From Oscillospiraceae bacterium (GTDB lineage Bacteria; Bacillota; Clostridia; Oscillospirales; Oscillospiraceae): DNA of 40,372 bases. The DNA lies in the NCBI GenBank assembly GCA_017435525.1, contig JAFSEW010000063.1, positions 1-40,372 of the forward strand. The letters are read 5' to 3'. A program made the translations under genes and the position numbers. How positions within the stretch are numbered: the stretch's first letter is position 1; every line of letters starts with the position of its first letter. Below the pieces are notes generated by a model. That model saw only the letters and a list, made by a program, of their open reading frames with translations, ran no database searches and had not been told where the DNA came from. Positions 16,836 through 24,821 of the stretch are shown piece after piece.

Positions 16836-16891
16836 GCATAATCCGCCGTCTCCCGGGAAATACTTTCCAAAAGGGAGGCGGCGGATTATGC
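16836..16891 (+). promoter_or_regulatory. Hairpin burying the ribosome binding site and AUG of the DUF421 gene
   Basis: The left arm GCATAATCCGCCGTCTCCC (16836-16854) pairs with 16873-16891 over 19 positions, with 18 Watson-Crick pairs and one G-U pair in RNA. The right arm contains the GGGAGG Shine-Dalgarno and the start codon ATG at 16888-16890. Inside the loop GGAAA-TAC-TTTCC can extend the helix. The structure is seen directly; a role in translational control is inferred. Confidence 0.75.
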
Positions 16892-17565
16892 TTATCGCTT
16901 ATTTGCGCACCATCGTGCTCTATCTGACCCTGGTAGCCGTGATCCGGCTTATGGGGAAACGGCAGATCGGGCAGATGGAGCCATCGGAATTTGTTGTGAC
17001 CATGCTGGCAGCCAACTTAGCTTCCATCCCCATTCAGGACGGTGCCATTCCGCTGTTTACCGGCATCGTACCCATTGTAACGATTCTGGGGATCGAGCTG
17101 GTGCTGTCATCTTTATGCCTGCGGAGCATGGGGCTGCGGCGGCTTCTGTGCGGCAAACCGGTGATCCTCATTGACCAGGGGCGCATCCTGCAGCAGAATC
17201 TGCGCAAAACCCGGGTGACTATGGACGAGCTGACGGAAGCACTGCGGGAAAAGGATGTACTGGATCTGCGCAGCGTCCAGTATGCCATTCTGGAAACCAA
17301 CGGCAAGGTTTCGGTGCTGCTGCATGCCAAGGAATATCCTGCCTCTGCCAAAGAAGCCGGGATTCCGGTAAAGCCCCACTTTCTGCCCATTACCATCATC
17401 TCCGACGGCAAGCTCCTGAAAACCAACCTGAAGCTGGCAGGCCGGGATGACACCTGGCTTTCCAAGGTGCTGCGCGCCAGAGATGCCACCGTTGACAGCA
17501 CCTGGCTGCTGACGGTGGATCAGCAGGACCATATTCTATGGTATCCCCGGGAGGAATGTCCATGA
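16888..17565 (+). CDS. DUF421 (YetF/YcaP-like) membrane protein
   Basis: The 225-residue protein has three N-terminal membrane segments (about 5-22, 35-52 and 60-80) containing VIRLMGKRQIGQMEPSEFVV, the DUF421 hallmark. A soluble C-terminal domain follows (GKPVILIDQGRI, then LREKDVLDLRSVQYAILE). Several DUF421 proteins (YetF, YrbG, YkjA) are found in Firmicutes spore membranes; the biochemical role is not known. GGGAGG precedes the ATG but lies in a strong hairpin. Its TGA overlaps the ATG of the DUF4363 gene, a frequent partner, so both are probably made together. Confidence 0.88.
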   Translation: MLIAYLRTIVLYLTLVAVIRLMGKRQIGQMEPSEFVVTMLAANLASIPIQDGAIPLFTGIVPIVTILGIELVLSSLCLRSMGLRRLLCGKPVILIDQGRILQQNLRKTRVTMDELTEALREKDVLDLRSVQYAILETNGKVSVLLHAKEYPASAKEAGIPVKPHFLPITIISDGKLLKTNLKLAGRDDTWLSKVLRARDATVDSTWLLTVDQQDHILWYPREECP

Positions 17566-17942
17566 AGCGGTTTTGGCTGGGGGCTGCGCTGCTGGCTGTG
17601 CTGCTGGGGGCCGGAATTTTCAGCACCGTGGTCACGGAGCGGTTTCACCACAGCATCTCCCAACGGCTGGAAGCCACCGCTTCCGCAGCCCTGGCGCAGG
17701 ATTGGGAAGCGGCAGGGGAAATGCTGCATCAATGCCGCAGCCGGTGGGCCCGTTACCGCAATGCTATGGCCACCGGTGTCAGTCATGAGCCCATTGAGCA
17801 AATCGATATGCTGTATTCTCAGCTGGACATCTATTTTCAGCGCCGGGACAGCCTGGGCTTTTCCCTTTGCTGCACTGCGCTGCGCCATCAGACCCAGGCC
17901 CTGGGGGAGGCCCAGAGCATCAACTGGTGGAATCTGCTGTAG
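17562..17942 (+). CDS. DUF4363 family protein
   Basis: The 126-residue protein has an N-terminal membrane anchor (about 5-22, WLGAALLAVLLGAGIFSTVV) and a helical extracellular part of about 100 residues with regularly spaced Trp and charged residues. It fits the small DUF4363 family, which is repeatedly encoded right after a DUF421 gene in spore formers. The ATG overlaps the DUF421 stop (ATGA), and GGAGG lies about 8 nt upstream. Its 3' end overlaps the convergent spoIIP by 23 bp. The function is unknown. Confidence 0.75.
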   Translation: MKRFWLGAALLAVLLGAGIFSTVVTERFHHSISQRLEATASAALAQDWEAAGEMLHQCRSRWARYRNAMATGVSHEPIEQIDMLYSQLDIYFQRRDSLGFSLCCTALRHQTQALGEAQSINWWNLL

Positions 17943-18930
17943 TGCCTTTTGCCAGGCTGCCGATTGCCTGTGCCAGAATTTCCGCCGCTCCCAGCGCCTC
18001 TTCCAGGGTATTGCCCGCAGCGCCCACTTCGATGAGCATCATCCCGGGAGAGAGATCCTGATTGAACCGCTCCGGCCGCAGGCTGATGTAGCGGCAGATC
18101 CCGGGGCAGATTGCTTCCAGCTGATGCTGCAGCTTCAGGGCCAGCGCCAGATTTTCCTGCCAGAGAGGATTGTGCAATCCTCCTGCATCGGTGCCCACCA
18201 CCAGCATGATCTGGGCAATTTTCCGCCCGTCCACCGTGATACGGGTGGGCAGCTGCTTTCCGGAATCGCTTTCCACCGCATCCCGGTGGATATCCAGCAG
18301 CAGCTGCAGCGTGGGCTCCCCCTCCAGATAGCGTTTCAGGGTCTTTCGGGCATTGCCATAGGAGCCGGTGTAGGAAGGGTAGTCGTGGAGGGTGGTGTCG
18401 TGGAGGGCATCAATGCCCATTTGCTGCAGCGCTTCCATCAGCACCTGCCCTACACGGAGCATATTATCTTCCGATTCCAAAGTGCGGTAGTAGGAGGAGG
18501 CTTCATAGGAATTCTCCTTTGTTGGGGTATAGCTTTCTGTGGCATGTGTGTGAAAAATCAACACACTTGGTTCCCCGTCTGTCAAATCCCATACCAGCTG
18601 CTTGTGCAGCAGCGCATCCGCATCATATGGCAGGCCGCTGGAATTGCGGATATACACGCTGTCGCTGTTTTCCATGGCTGCCGGACCTTGTGTGGGCTGC
18701 GTTGTTTCGGCGGTTTCTTCCGGGATTGTAGGCAGGGTAGGGGGCGTGGTTTCCCACTGCCCGGAAACATGGATCGCTTTCCCCGTTTCCAGATACAGCA
18801 GGAAGGACACCACTTCCGGATCGGCGAAAAACCTCTGTATCCCAGCCGTGATATCTTCCCGGCACAGCAGCACTGTGGCTGCCAGCGCCAGAAATGTCAG
18901 CCAGATCCGTAAATTCCGGGATTCCCCCAC
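17920..18930 (-). CDS. spoIIP: Stage II sporulation protein P
   Basis: The 336-residue protein has an N-terminal membrane segment (about 8-24), a Thr/Pro-rich linker and a SpoIIP amidase/endopeptidase domain with the HTHATESYTP zinc-ligand motif, DIHRDAV and the C-terminal LIEVGAAGNTLEEA block. With SpoIID and SpoIIM it degrades septal peptidoglycan during forespore engulfment. I chose the GTG at 18930 because AAGGAG lies 6-7 nt upstream; the upstream frame overlaps the tadA end. It shows that the host makes endospores. Its last 23 bp overlap the DUF4363 gene tail to tail. Confidence 0.93.
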   Translation of the reverse strand: MGESRNLRIWLTFLALAATVLLCREDITAGIQRFFADPEVVSFLLYLETGKAIHVSGQWETTPPTLPTIPEETAETTQPTQGPAAMENSDSVYIRNSSGLPYDADALLHKQLVWDLTDGEPSVLIFHTHATESYTPTKENSYEASSYYRTLESEDNMLRVGQVLMEALQQMGIDALHDTTLHDYPSYTGSYGNARKTLKRYLEGEPTLQLLLDIHRDAVESDSGKQLPTRITVDGRKIAQIMLVVGTDAGGLHNPLWQENLALALKLQHQLEAICPGICRYISLRPERFNQDLSPGMMLIEVGAAGNTLEEALGAAEILAQAIGSLAKGTTADSTS

Positions 18931-18977
18931 GGCAGTCTCCTTTCCTCTTCGGCAAAATTCTTCTTTCCCGAAAACAG

Positions 18978-19005
18978 CATGTGCGGCGCAAAAGCGCCGC
19001 ACATG
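18978..19005 (-). terminator. Hairpin after tadA, probable terminator
   Basis: A perfect 12-bp stem (CATGTGCGGCGC paired across AAAA) lies 7 bp after the tadA stop. The minus-strand U tract is weak (CTGTTTTC), so some read-through into spoIIP is possible. Confidence 0.7.
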
Positions 19006-19012
19006 TCTGTCT

Positions 19013-19501
19013 CTATTGCGTTTGCGGTTTTTTCCACTTGGGCCGGGAACGCAGCTCCATCCTGAGGTTCTGGAAAAATTCCTGCAGCAGCGCCGCACAT
19101 TCTTCTTCCCGGATGCCCTTCTCTACCTGGGGATGATGGTTGAAGGCCATGGAAAACAGATCGCACACAGAGCCGCAGGCACCGCTCTTCCCATCAGACG
19201 CACCGTACACCACCCGGGGAATCCGGGCATTGATAATGGCACCGGCACACATGGGGCAGGGCTCCAAAGTCACATACAGCGTGCAGTCCCACAGCCGCCA
19301 GCCGCCTAAATTTTTGCAGGCATCGGCAATGGCTTCGATCTCGCCGTGGCCCAGGGCTGTTTTTTTGGTTTCCCGGCGGTTTCTGCCACGGCCTACCACC
19401 TGGCCGTTTCGCACGATCACGCACCCCACCGGCACTTCCCCTTCTGCCGCGGCCTCCGCTGCCAGCACCAGTGCTTCATCCATAAATTTCAAATTTTCCA
19501 C
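19013..19501 (-). CDS. tadA: tRNA-specific adenosine deaminase
   Basis: The 162-residue enzyme converts A34 to inosine in tRNA(Arg) ACG. The zinc ligands are H52 and C82/C85 in PCPMCAGA, and E54 is the proton shuttle. The usual HAE reads H-G-E here (codons CAC GGC GAG). The tail region RVVYGASDGKSGACGSV is TadA-like. The GTG at 19501 (MENLKFMDEAL) is chosen because AAGGAGGG lies 7 nt upstream; the ATG nine codons earlier would place this site inside the gene. A neighbouring hairpin separates it from spoIIP. Confidence 0.93.
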   Translation of the reverse strand: MENLKFMDEALVLAAEAAAEGEVPVGCVIVRNGQVVGRGRNRRETKKTALGHGEIEAIADACKNLGGWRLWDCTLYVTLEPCPMCAGAIINARIPRVVYGASDGKSGACGSVCDLFSMAFNHHPQVEKGIREEECAALLQEFFQNLRMELRSRPKWKKPQTQ

Positions 19502-19632
19502 GGCGAACCCTCCTTTTGTGTCAATCATACCCCAAAGGGTCTGCCGCCGTCAATGATCTTATCACAGCAGCGCAGAAAAATGCGCGGAAATCCGTCGCCC
19601 ACGGTGTTTAGAAAAAATTAAAAATTTAGGGG

Positions 19633-19661
19633 CAGACAAGCGCCGTCAAATGTGATATACT
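19633..19661 (+). promoter_or_regulatory. Promoter of the DUF3810 gene and rsmG
   Basis: CAGACA and TATACT are spaced 17 bp, with TGA as an extended -10 element. It lies 46 bp before the TTG start. Confidence 0.65.
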
Positions 19662-19707
19662 AAGCCAAGGTATATCCTTTTTACCAGCAATCAAGGAGGT
19701 GTTTCCT

Positions 19708-20877
19708 TTGAAATATTGGCGCGGTTACCTTACCGCTGCGATCATTGGATTCTTTACATGGGCACTGATGGAGTTTGCCAAAACCCACACAGCCCTCATC
19801 GACATGTTCTATCCCTATGTGACCCGGATGCTGCAAAGCGTTCTGGCTGAGTGGAGCGCCGGTGTGGCCTTCTGCCTGTGGCAGGTAATTGCCATCGCAC
19901 TGGTGGTGGGCCTTCTGGCAACCATTGTGCTGATGATCGTATTCCGCTGGAATTTCATCCAGTGGCTTGGCTGGGTCACGGCTCTGGCCAGCGTGCTTTT
20001 GTTCTGCCATACAGCTTTTTACGGTCTGAACGGTTATGCCGGTTCCATCGCGCAGGATATTCGCCTGGAAATGAGCGAATATACCCAGGAGGAACTGGAA
20101 GACGCCACCGTCTACTATCGGGATCTGGCCAATACCATGGCTGCCAGAATCCACCGGGATTCCGGCGGCAATCCTGCTTTTTCCGATTTCGATACCCTGG
20201 CTGAGCAGGCAGGCAACGGTTTTAAAAGTCTGGTCTACGGCTATTCCTATTCCATTTTCGCCGGTTCCACGCTGCCTGTAAAGCAGCTGGGTTGGGCGGA
20301 TATGTATACCTCCATGGGTATCACCGGCTTTACCATGTCCCTCACCGGTGAAGCTGCCGTCAATCCCCAGACCCCTGCGGTATATCTGCCCTTTACCATT
20401 TGCCATGAAATGGCCCACCGCATGAGCATTGCCACCGAAAGCGATGCCAATATGGCCGCATTCCTGGCATGTCAGGCCAATTCCAGCGCGGAATTCCAGT
20501 ATTCCGCCTACTTTGCCGCTTACCGTTATTGCATCAGCGCCCTGCGCGGCCATGATGCCGATGCTGCCAAGCGTATCAGCGCCGGTGTCAGCGACCTTCT
20601 GTATCAGGATATGGTCGCCTTCGACCGTTTTTATGCCGAGCATCGGGACCAGCAGGCAGAAAAGGTGGCCAACACCGTCAACGATACCTATATCAAGCTG
20701 GGCGGCGATGAGCGGGGCACCGCTTCTTACGGCGCTGTGTGCGATTTCCTGGTCTGTTGGCATCTGCAGCAGGTGGTTCTGCCCGCGCAGATGGAAGAAG
20801 AAACAGAATTTGATCCCTTTGATGAAACCCAGGTGGATCTGACCGGCATCGTCAATGCCAAGGTGCCCAATGAATAA
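19708..20877 (+). CDS. DUF3810 family membrane-bound zinc metallopeptidase
   Basis: The 389-residue protein has three predicted N-terminal membrane segments (about 8-24, 55-78 and 88-103) and then a soluble domain with the zinc-protease motif H233-E-M-A-H237, followed by the acidic ESDANM (E244), as in DUF3810. The substrate is unknown. The start is TTG at 19708, 8 nt after AAGGAGG; a GTG at 19699 overlaps that site. The stop overlaps the rsmG start by 8 bp, so the two genes are coupled. Confidence 0.83.
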   Translation: MKYWRGYLTAAIIGFFTWALMEFAKTHTALIDMFYPYVTRMLQSVLAEWSAGVAFCLWQVIAIALVVGLLATIVLMIVFRWNFIQWLGWVTALASVLLFCHTAFYGLNGYAGSIAQDIRLEMSEYTQEELEDATVYYRDLANTMAARIHRDSGGNPAFSDFDTLAEQAGNGFKSLVYGYSYSIFAGSTLPVKQLGWADMYTSMGITGFTMSLTGEAAVNPQTPAVYLPFTICHEMAHRMSIATESDANMAAFLACQANSSAEFQYSAYFAAYRYCISALRGHDADAAKRISAGVSDLLYQDMVAFDRFYAEHRDQQAEKVANTVNDTYIKLGGDERGTASYGAVCDFLVCWHLQQVVLPAQMEEETEFDPFDETQVDLTGIVNAKVPNE

Positions 20878-21571
20878 GATGCTGGAAACCCTCCGTGAGG
20901 GTCTGCCCCGACTGGGGCTGGGATTGCCGGAAGATGCGCAGGAAACCCTCTGCGCTTTCGGCGCAGGGGTTGTGAAGCAGAACGAGGTGATGAACCTCAC
21001 TGCCATCACCGACCCGGAGCAGGTAGCCAAGCTGCACCTGCTGGACAGCCTTTCTCTGCTGACCCTGGCAGACCTGAAGGGCAAGCGAATCATTGATGTT
21101 GGCTGCGGCGCAGGTTTTCCCGGTGTGCCGGTGAAGATCGCCTGCCCGGAAGCAAAGCTGACCCTGCTGGACAGCCTGGGCAAGCGGATGACCTGGCTGG
21201 AAGGTTTTCTTCCCCAGCTGGGTGTGGAAGCGGAATGCGTCACCGCCCGGGCAGAGGAAGCTGTGGTTTCCCGCCGGGAGCAATATGATTTCGCCACCAG
21301 CCGCGCAGTGGCCCGGCTGAACATCCTGCTGGAGCTGACTGCCCCCTATGTAAAAGTAGGCGGCAAGGTGCTGGCCATGAAAGGCACCGCAGCTATGGAA
21401 GAGCTGGAGGAAGCCAAAAACGCCATCCGCCGCTTAGGGTTAAAACTGGAAAAGGTGGCCGAATTCCCCGTAGACGGCACCGCCCACACGGTAATCGTAC
21501 TGAAAAAAGTAGCCCCCACACCATCGCAATACCCCCGCCGCTACGCCAAGATCAAGCAAGCACCCCTGTAA
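20870..21571 (+). CDS. rsmG: 16S rRNA (guanine-527-N7) methyltransferase
   Basis: The 233-residue protein (GidB) carries the NLTAITDPEQVAKLHLLDSL start block and the SAM-binding IIDVGCGAGFPGVPVKI motif near residues 72-88. RsmG methylates G527 in 16S rRNA; its loss gives low-level streptomycin resistance. The ATG at 20870 overlaps the end of the upstream gene. In many Firmicutes rsmG sits directly before parA near oriC; here parA follows 3.7 kb later, with five unrelated genes between. Confidence 0.95.
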   Translation: MNKMLETLREGLPRLGLGLPEDAQETLCAFGAGVVKQNEVMNLTAITDPEQVAKLHLLDSLSLLTLADLKGKRIIDVGCGAGFPGVPVKIACPEAKLTLLDSLGKRMTWLEGFLPQLGVEAECVTARAEEAVVSRREQYDFATSRAVARLNILLELTAPYVKVGGKVLAMKGTAAMEELEEAKNAIRRLGLKLEKVAEFPVDGTAHTVIVLKKVAPTPSQYPRRYAKIKQAPL

Positions 21572-21577
21572 CAAAGC

Positions 21578-21612
21578 AAAGCCCGCTGCGAAAGCAGCGG
21601 GCTTTTTCTGTT
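21578..21612. terminator. Bidirectional terminator between rsmG and the LURP-one gene
   Basis: A perfect 12-bp stem AAAGCCCGCTGC closes on a GAAA tetraloop and is followed by TTTTTCTGTTTT. It sits between convergent genes; A-rich sequence on the left allows action on the minus strand too. Confidence 0.95.
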
Positions 21613-22098
21613 TTAACTGTTGCTGGCATTCTGCTGGGCATCCAGCACACAGTCGATGGCCAGCACCACAGCCAGGGCCATGACTTCGTTTTCGGCATCG
21701 GCAATATCCAGTTCGTATGTATCTCCCCAGGCCATCCACTCCTTACGGATGCGGACGATGGGTCTGCCGTTTTCCGTTACCTCATAATCATGCTCCCAGA
21801 AGCTGCCATCCACATCCCAACCGGGGCCGAGGATGGAATACTTGGGCCGCAGGAAGGTAAATTCCTTCACGATCTCCGCCACATCCGTGCCGTTTACCGA
21901 CACCATGTACCGGGGCATGAATGTCCAGAGCTTCTGCCGGATAAAGGCCACTTCCCGGTCCATGCGGTCATACACATGGAGCTTCTTGCCCCAGGAAAAA
22001 ACCTCTCCTTTGATATAATACTTATCTTCTCCCAGCTGATCCTTTACCGTGAAGGTATCTGCCCAGGAAAAGACTTTCTGTTTCATATAGAGCTTCAT
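21613..22098 (-). CDS. LURP-one-related (YxjI-like) protein
   Basis: The 161-residue protein has the LURP-one/YxjI pattern: MKLYMKQKVFSWADTFTVKD, then KGEVFSWGKKLHVYDR, and a repeated beta-hairpin layout like a phospholipid scramblase/Tubby-like barrel. It probably ends in a hydrophobic helix (MALAVVLAIDCVLDA). No enzyme function is known. The ATG at 22098 has AGGAGG at good spacing; a TTG two codons earlier is too close. It is separated from hflC by a short palindromic repeat but may share its transcript. Confidence 0.85.
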   Translation of the reverse strand: MKLYMKQKVFSWADTFTVKDQLGEDKYYIKGEVFSWGKKLHVYDRMDREVAFIRQKLWTFMPRYMVSVNGTDVAEIVKEFTFLRPKYSILGPGWDVDGSFWEHDYEVTENGRPIVRIRKEWMAWGDTYELDIADAENEVMALAVVLAIDCVLDAQQNASNS

Positions 22099-22118
22099 TT
22101 CCAAACCTCCTGAAGGTG

Positions 22119-22151
22119 GGGTAGGGGAGCGCCAACGGCGCCGCCCCCTAC
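22119..22151. repeat. Short GTAGGGG...CCCCTAC intergenic palindrome
   Basis: GTAGGGG (22121-22127) and CCCCTAC (22145-22151) enclose an inner imperfect pairing GCGCC-AACG-GCGCC. It has the same CCCTAC/GTAGGG ends as the elements at 10170, 33424 and 36035. It lies 5 bp beyond the hflC stop. Confidence 0.55.
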
Positions 22152-22155
22152 ATAA

Positions 22156-23031
22156 TTAGCCGTTGCCCATGAGGATCTGGGCCAGGGCGGAATTCTCGTC
22201 CAGAATGATGGTCTTCTCGCTTCCGTTGAGGCTCTTCTTCAGAGCATCCAGAGCCAGGGTGAACTCATAGAAATCCTTCTTGTCCTCGCTGTCATACGCA
22301 GCAGCCAGCATACGCATGTACTCAGCTTCGCCCTCTGCCACCAGCTTGGCAGCTTCGGCTTCTGCGTTGGACACGATGATATTCACCTGCTTATCCACAT
22401 CGTTGACAATGACGGAAGCATCGTACTTGCCGTCGGCAGTGTATTTCTCCGCCATCTGGTTACGCTCGGAGATCATGCGGGAATACACGGCGTTCAGGTT
22501 GGATTCGGGCAGGTCGAACTGCTTGATCTTCACATCTTCCACATGGATGCCGTAGGTCTGTGCCAGGGCATCCACATCCTGGGCGATGCCTTCATAGATC
22601 TCGTTGCGCTCTGCGCCATCTTCCATATTGATGATGTCCGCCTGGGCCAGAGTACCCATCACGGTCTTCAGCTCATTGTAGGTCAGCGCGTCCAGACGCT
22701 GCTCAGCCACCGTATTGGAACCCAGGGTCTGATAGAACCGCAGAGGATCGGAGATAGACCAGAGGATATAGCAGTCCACAGTCATGTTCTGCTTATCGGA
22801 GGTCAGCACCTCGGAAGGAGGAATATCATACAGCTGGGTGGCCTTGGTGAAATACTTCACGCTGTCCAGGAAAGGCACCTTGAAGTGCAGACCTGCCTCG
22901 CCGGTGGTGTCAATGATGGCGGAAAACCGAACCGTACAGGCGTACTGGTTTTCCTTGACGGTAAACATGGAGTTGGCTGCCAGAATTGCCAGCAGAACCA
23001 GCACCACAATGATAATTGTACCTTTTTTCAT
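22156..23031 (-). CDS. hflC: HflC, SPFH/band 7 membrane protein
   Basis: The 291-residue protein has an N-terminal signal anchor (about 4-22, IIIVVLVLLAILAANSMFTV), an SPFH domain (VKENQYACTVRF onward) and a long Ala/Glu-rich coiled coil (about 215-250, SNAEAEAAKLVAEGEAEY). HflC forms a cage with HflK in the membrane around FtsH protease and tunes its activity. The start lies 2 bp after the hflK stop. The length is shorter than the E. coli protein, which is normal for Firmicutes versions. Confidence 0.92.
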   Translation of the reverse strand: MKKGTIIIVVLVLLAILAANSMFTVKENQYACTVRFSAIIDTTGEAGLHFKVPFLDSVKYFTKATQLYDIPPSEVLTSDKQNMTVDCYILWSISDPLRFYQTLGSNTVAEQRLDALTYNELKTVMGTLAQADIINMEDGAERNEIYEGIAQDVDALAQTYGIHVEDVKIKQFDLPESNLNAVYSRMISERNQMAEKYTADGKYDASVIVNDVDKQVNIIVSNAEAEAAKLVAEGEAEYMRMLAAAYDSEDKKDFYEFTLALDALKKSLNGSEKTIILDENSALAQILMGNG

Positions 23032-23033
23032 AA

Positions 23034-24038
23034 TCAGTTACCTCCCACGATGGTTTCCAGAGGCAGGAGCATCTGCACATCCTCGCCTTCACCGGAAGAT
23101 GCGTTGATATACACCTTCACCCCGGGCAGGATCTCGGAAATGGCTTCATAATACATTCTGGAGCGGGTGATCTGAGGATCACGGGCATATTCGGCATACA
23201 TAGCCTGGAACATTGCCACCTGCTCCACTGCTTCGTTGATACGCTTCTGCTTCAGATATTCGGCATTCTGGGTCAGCTTGTCTGCCTGTGCCTGGGCATC
23301 GGGCAGCTTGGCATTCTGATAAGCCTTGGCATCGTTGACCACAGTCTCAGCCTGCTGCTTTGCGGTTTCCACCGCCTTGAACGCCTCAATAACATCCTGC
23401 GTGGGCGGCTCGGCATCCTGGATCTTCACATCCACCAGGGTCAGGCCGATGTTATACTCTTCCAGGATCTTGGTAACCAGATCCTTCACCTGCATCTGGA
23501 TGTTCTCCTTGCCGTCGGTCAGGACGGAGTCAACGGTGGAAGAGCCCACCACATTGCGCACCTGGCTCTGGATCAGATTGCGCAGAATCAGCTCCGGGTC
23601 ATTGGAAGAGTACAGATACTGCACAGGATCGGAAATCTTATATTCCACAAAGAAGTCCACATTGACGATGTTGTAGTCGCCGGTGATCATGGTGCTTTCG
23701 CTGCCGTTTACATTATAGTCGCCGTAGGGATCGGTGGTGTAGCCCAGCTCGATCTTCTGATAGACATTGACATCCACCTTTTTTACCTGCTGGATACCAA
23801 AGGGCAGCATAAAATGCACACCGGCATCGGTAATATTCGTCACCTTACCGAAGGTGGTCACCACGCCCTGCTGCTTATCGTCCACGGTGTAGAAGCAGGT
23901 GCCTGCGCCGATGAGCAGCGCCAGAACCACCGCTGCTGCCAGCACGATTTTTCCCAGTCTCTTCAGATTTACCTTTTTCCCAGCCTTCTTCCCGGAATCG
24001 CCATTGGGCGTCCAGCTGTAGGTTCCGTTGTTGTCCAT
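23034..24038 (-). CDS. hflK: HflK, SPFH/band 7 membrane protein
   Basis: The 334-residue protein has a Gly/Lys-rich cytoplasmic N-terminus, one membrane segment (about 29-48, KIVLAAAVVLALLIGAGTCF), an SPFH domain (QQGVVTTFGKV, then GVHFMLPFGIQQV) and a coiled coil rich in A, Q and K (about 215-270). The motif DVKIQDAEPPTQDVIEAF is typical of HflK. AAAGGAG precedes the ATG. It lies between the DUF1836 gene and hflC with gaps of about 24 and 2 bp, so the three form one operon. Confidence 0.93.
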   Translation of the reverse strand: MDNNGTYSWTPNGDSGKKAGKKVNLKRLGKIVLAAAVVLALLIGAGTCFYTVDDKQQGVVTTFGKVTNITDAGVHFMLPFGIQQVKKVDVNVYQKIELGYTTDPYGDYNVNGSESTMITGDYNIVNVDFFVEYKISDPVQYLYSSNDPELILRNLIQSQVRNVVGSSTVDSVLTDGKENIQMQVKDLVTKILEEYNIGLTLVDVKIQDAEPPTQDVIEAFKAVETAKQQAETVVNDAKAYQNAKLPDAQAQADKLTQNAEYLKQKRINEAVEQVAMFQAMYAEYARDPQITRSRMYYEAISEILPGVKVYINASSGEGEDVQMLLPLETIVGGN

Positions 24039-24062
24039 GTTACATATCTCCTTTTCTTTTGA

Positions 24063-24611
24063 TTACAGTTCATCCAGCATCCGCTCTGCAGTCCGGACCA
24101 TTTTGCTGGCCACATTGCCAATGAGCATGATGCGAAGCGCCTTTTCAATGCGTTCTCTGGCACCGGGTACCGGCTCACAGTAGTTGCACAGTGCCTCCTC
24201 CATAGCCTGCCTCCACACAGCCGGATCATCCAGCTGCTTGGCCCGGGCCGCCAGCCGGACAAAAAGGAAGTACAGCGCCGCGTCATCGATAATATCGTCG
24301 TCCTCCTGATCCAGCTTGCCATTGATATAGCGCAGCAATGAGCAGATCCGCTCCAGCGGCATCACATCCTTCAGCATATTGATATGGAGAATCCGGCAAA
24401 GCTGCTGCAGCGTATAGCGCTTGTTCTTCGGCGGCGATAAGAATCCCCGCTTCACCCAATTCTGCACCGTGTAGGGCTCCAGACCGGTTATGCTGGCAAC
24501 CTGGCTCAGAACCATACCTCCGGCCAGGAACATGGAAGAAAACATCTCCTCCACGCCATCGGCGTTATCCCGTTCGATCCGAAGCACCGTTCCTGGAATC
24601 GTCCATTGCAT
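24063..24611 (-). CDS. DUF1836 family MerR-like regulatory protein
   Basis: The 182-residue protein fits DUF1836: a MerR-like winged-helix segment (VLSQVASITGLEPYTVQNWVKRGF, residues about 34-58, then LSPPKNKRYTLQQLCRIL) and a helical C-terminal part. It probably binds DNA. The ATG at 24611 (MQWTIPG) has GGAGG 9 nt upstream; an ATG two codons before is only 3 nt from it. It is the first gene of the DUF1836-hflK-hflC operon and could control it (inference). Confidence 0.8.
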   Translation of the reverse strand: MQWTIPGTVLRIERDNADGVEEMFSSMFLAGGMVLSQVASITGLEPYTVQNWVKRGFLSPPKNKRYTLQQLCRILHINMLKDVMPLERICSLLRYINGKLDQEDDDIIDDAALYFLFVRLAARAKQLDDPAVWRQAMEEALCNYCEPVPGARERIEKALRIMLIGNVASKMVRTAERMLDEL

Positions 24612-24642
24612 TGGCATTCACCTCCGTTTTTGTGGTAAGATG

Positions 24643-24671
24643 ATATTACCATATGGTCAATTGATTGTCAA
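24643..24671 (-). promoter_or_regulatory. Promoter of DUF1836-hflK-hflC
   Basis: On the minus strand a perfect TTGACA is followed after 17 bp by TAATAT. The spacer contains a TCAATTGA palindrome and CATATG, possible operator elements. Confidence 0.85.
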
Positions 24672-24760
24672 TAGCGATTCTTTAACTTTTTGTAAATGAT
24701 GCTCTGCTTTTATTTCCGTAAGATTTTACCGCTTCCTTTTCCTTCCTGCGGAAAAACCTC

Positions 24761-24789
24761 TTTACGAAAAGATAAAAGCGTTGTATAAT
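24761..24789 (+). promoter_or_regulatory. Promoter before the zinc-ribbon gene and parAB
   Basis: TTTACG and TATAAT are spaced 17 bp. It is the only near-consensus plus-strand promoter seen before parA, so parAB, the PspC gene, serS and mscL may be read from it. Confidence 0.8.
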
Positions 24790-24821
24790 GGGCTTAGTAT
24801 TGGGCAGAGGAGGCGCGCAGA

